Source: CAYNYM01 sp049366815 (lineage in GTDB: Bacteria; Desulfobacterota; DSM-4660; Desulfatiglandales; HGW-15). Taken from it: DNA of 32,912 bases. The stretch covers positions 1-32,912 of the forward strand of contig JBMNCO010000152.1 of NCBI GenBank assembly GCA_049366815.1, read 5' to 3'. This document shows positions 32,849 through 32,912 of the stretch, one piece after another; the stretch's first letter is position 1; the number at the start of each line of letters is the position of its first letter. A program made the translations under genes and the position numbers. The notes under the pieces were generated by a model. It saw nothing but the letters and a program-made list of their open reading frames with translations, did not search any database and was not told the origin of the DNA.

Positions 32849-32912
32849 AGAGTGATCTTTTTCTCTTCTAAATGCCGCTGAAGGCCGGAATGATGCATGT
32901 CGAATTTGTCAA

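Noticed and set aside
32731..32912. Insertion-sequence start at the right edge
   Set aside because: An inverted repeat is present but there is no transposase or duplicated target in the window, so it is reported only as a repeat.

Overview
The window reads as an ordinary, gene-dense piece of chromosome from a GC-rich Gram-negative bacterium, most likely a member of the Desulfobacterota (former Deltaproteobacteria). Reasons: the cluster xseA / M23 peptidase / xseB / ispA / dxs / tlyA, the run of two SurA-type foldases, RodZ-like protein, TyrS, RpoH, TPR lipoprotein and LolB-like lipoprotein, a PxxKW-type cysteine-rich small protein, and an orphan tungsten/molybdenum pterin enzyme. Outer-membrane lipoprotein and SurA genes indicate a double-membrane cell. 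I see no rRNA, tRNA, CRISPR array, phage or complete insertion sequence. The placement is from family recognition, not from a database search.

Layout. (1) 1-11024, plus strand: an encapsulin-type half-ferritin and an alpha/beta hydrolase; an orphan Mo/W-bis-pterin oxidoreductase; a 309-bp regulatory gap with repeated CATCAT/ATGATG half-sites; a FabH-like ketoacyl synthase leading into xseA, M23 peptidase, xseB, ispA, dxs and tlyA (DNA repair, cell wall, isoprenoid precursors, RNA methylation). A bidirectional hairpin at 11041-11067 closes this block. (2) 11115-17664, minus strand, reading right to left: DUF2007 protein, class IV (IlvE-type) aminotransferase, a single-domain ArsA/Get3-family ATPase with a C-terminal alpha-crystallin-like domain, a 76-residue partner overlapping its 3' end, hisS, aspS, and the PxxKW cysteine-rich protein with its own promoter and operator-like palindrome. 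(3) 17997-32730, plus strand: mfd; two consecutive peptidyl-prolyl isomerases; RodZ-like protein, tyrS, rpoH, TPR lipoprotein, LolB-like lipoprotein; then hisI-hisG and a class I aminotransferase.

How the genes work together. Block 3 links protein export and envelope folding (SurA-like foldases, a LolB-like carrier, a TPR lipoprotein, RodZ) with the heat-shock sigma factor RpoH, which overlaps the TPR gene by four bases. Block 1 couples both subunits of exonuclease VII to the start of MEP isoprenoid synthesis. Block 2 combines amino-acid metabolism and two aminoacyl-tRNA synthetases with a Get3d-like ATPase.

The most promising leads are the Get3d-like ATPase plus its overlapping small protein, the orphan pterin enzyme with acetylene-hydratase-like Cys/Asp geometry, the ketoacyl synthase with its half-site array, and several operator-like palindromes placed on recognisable promoters.
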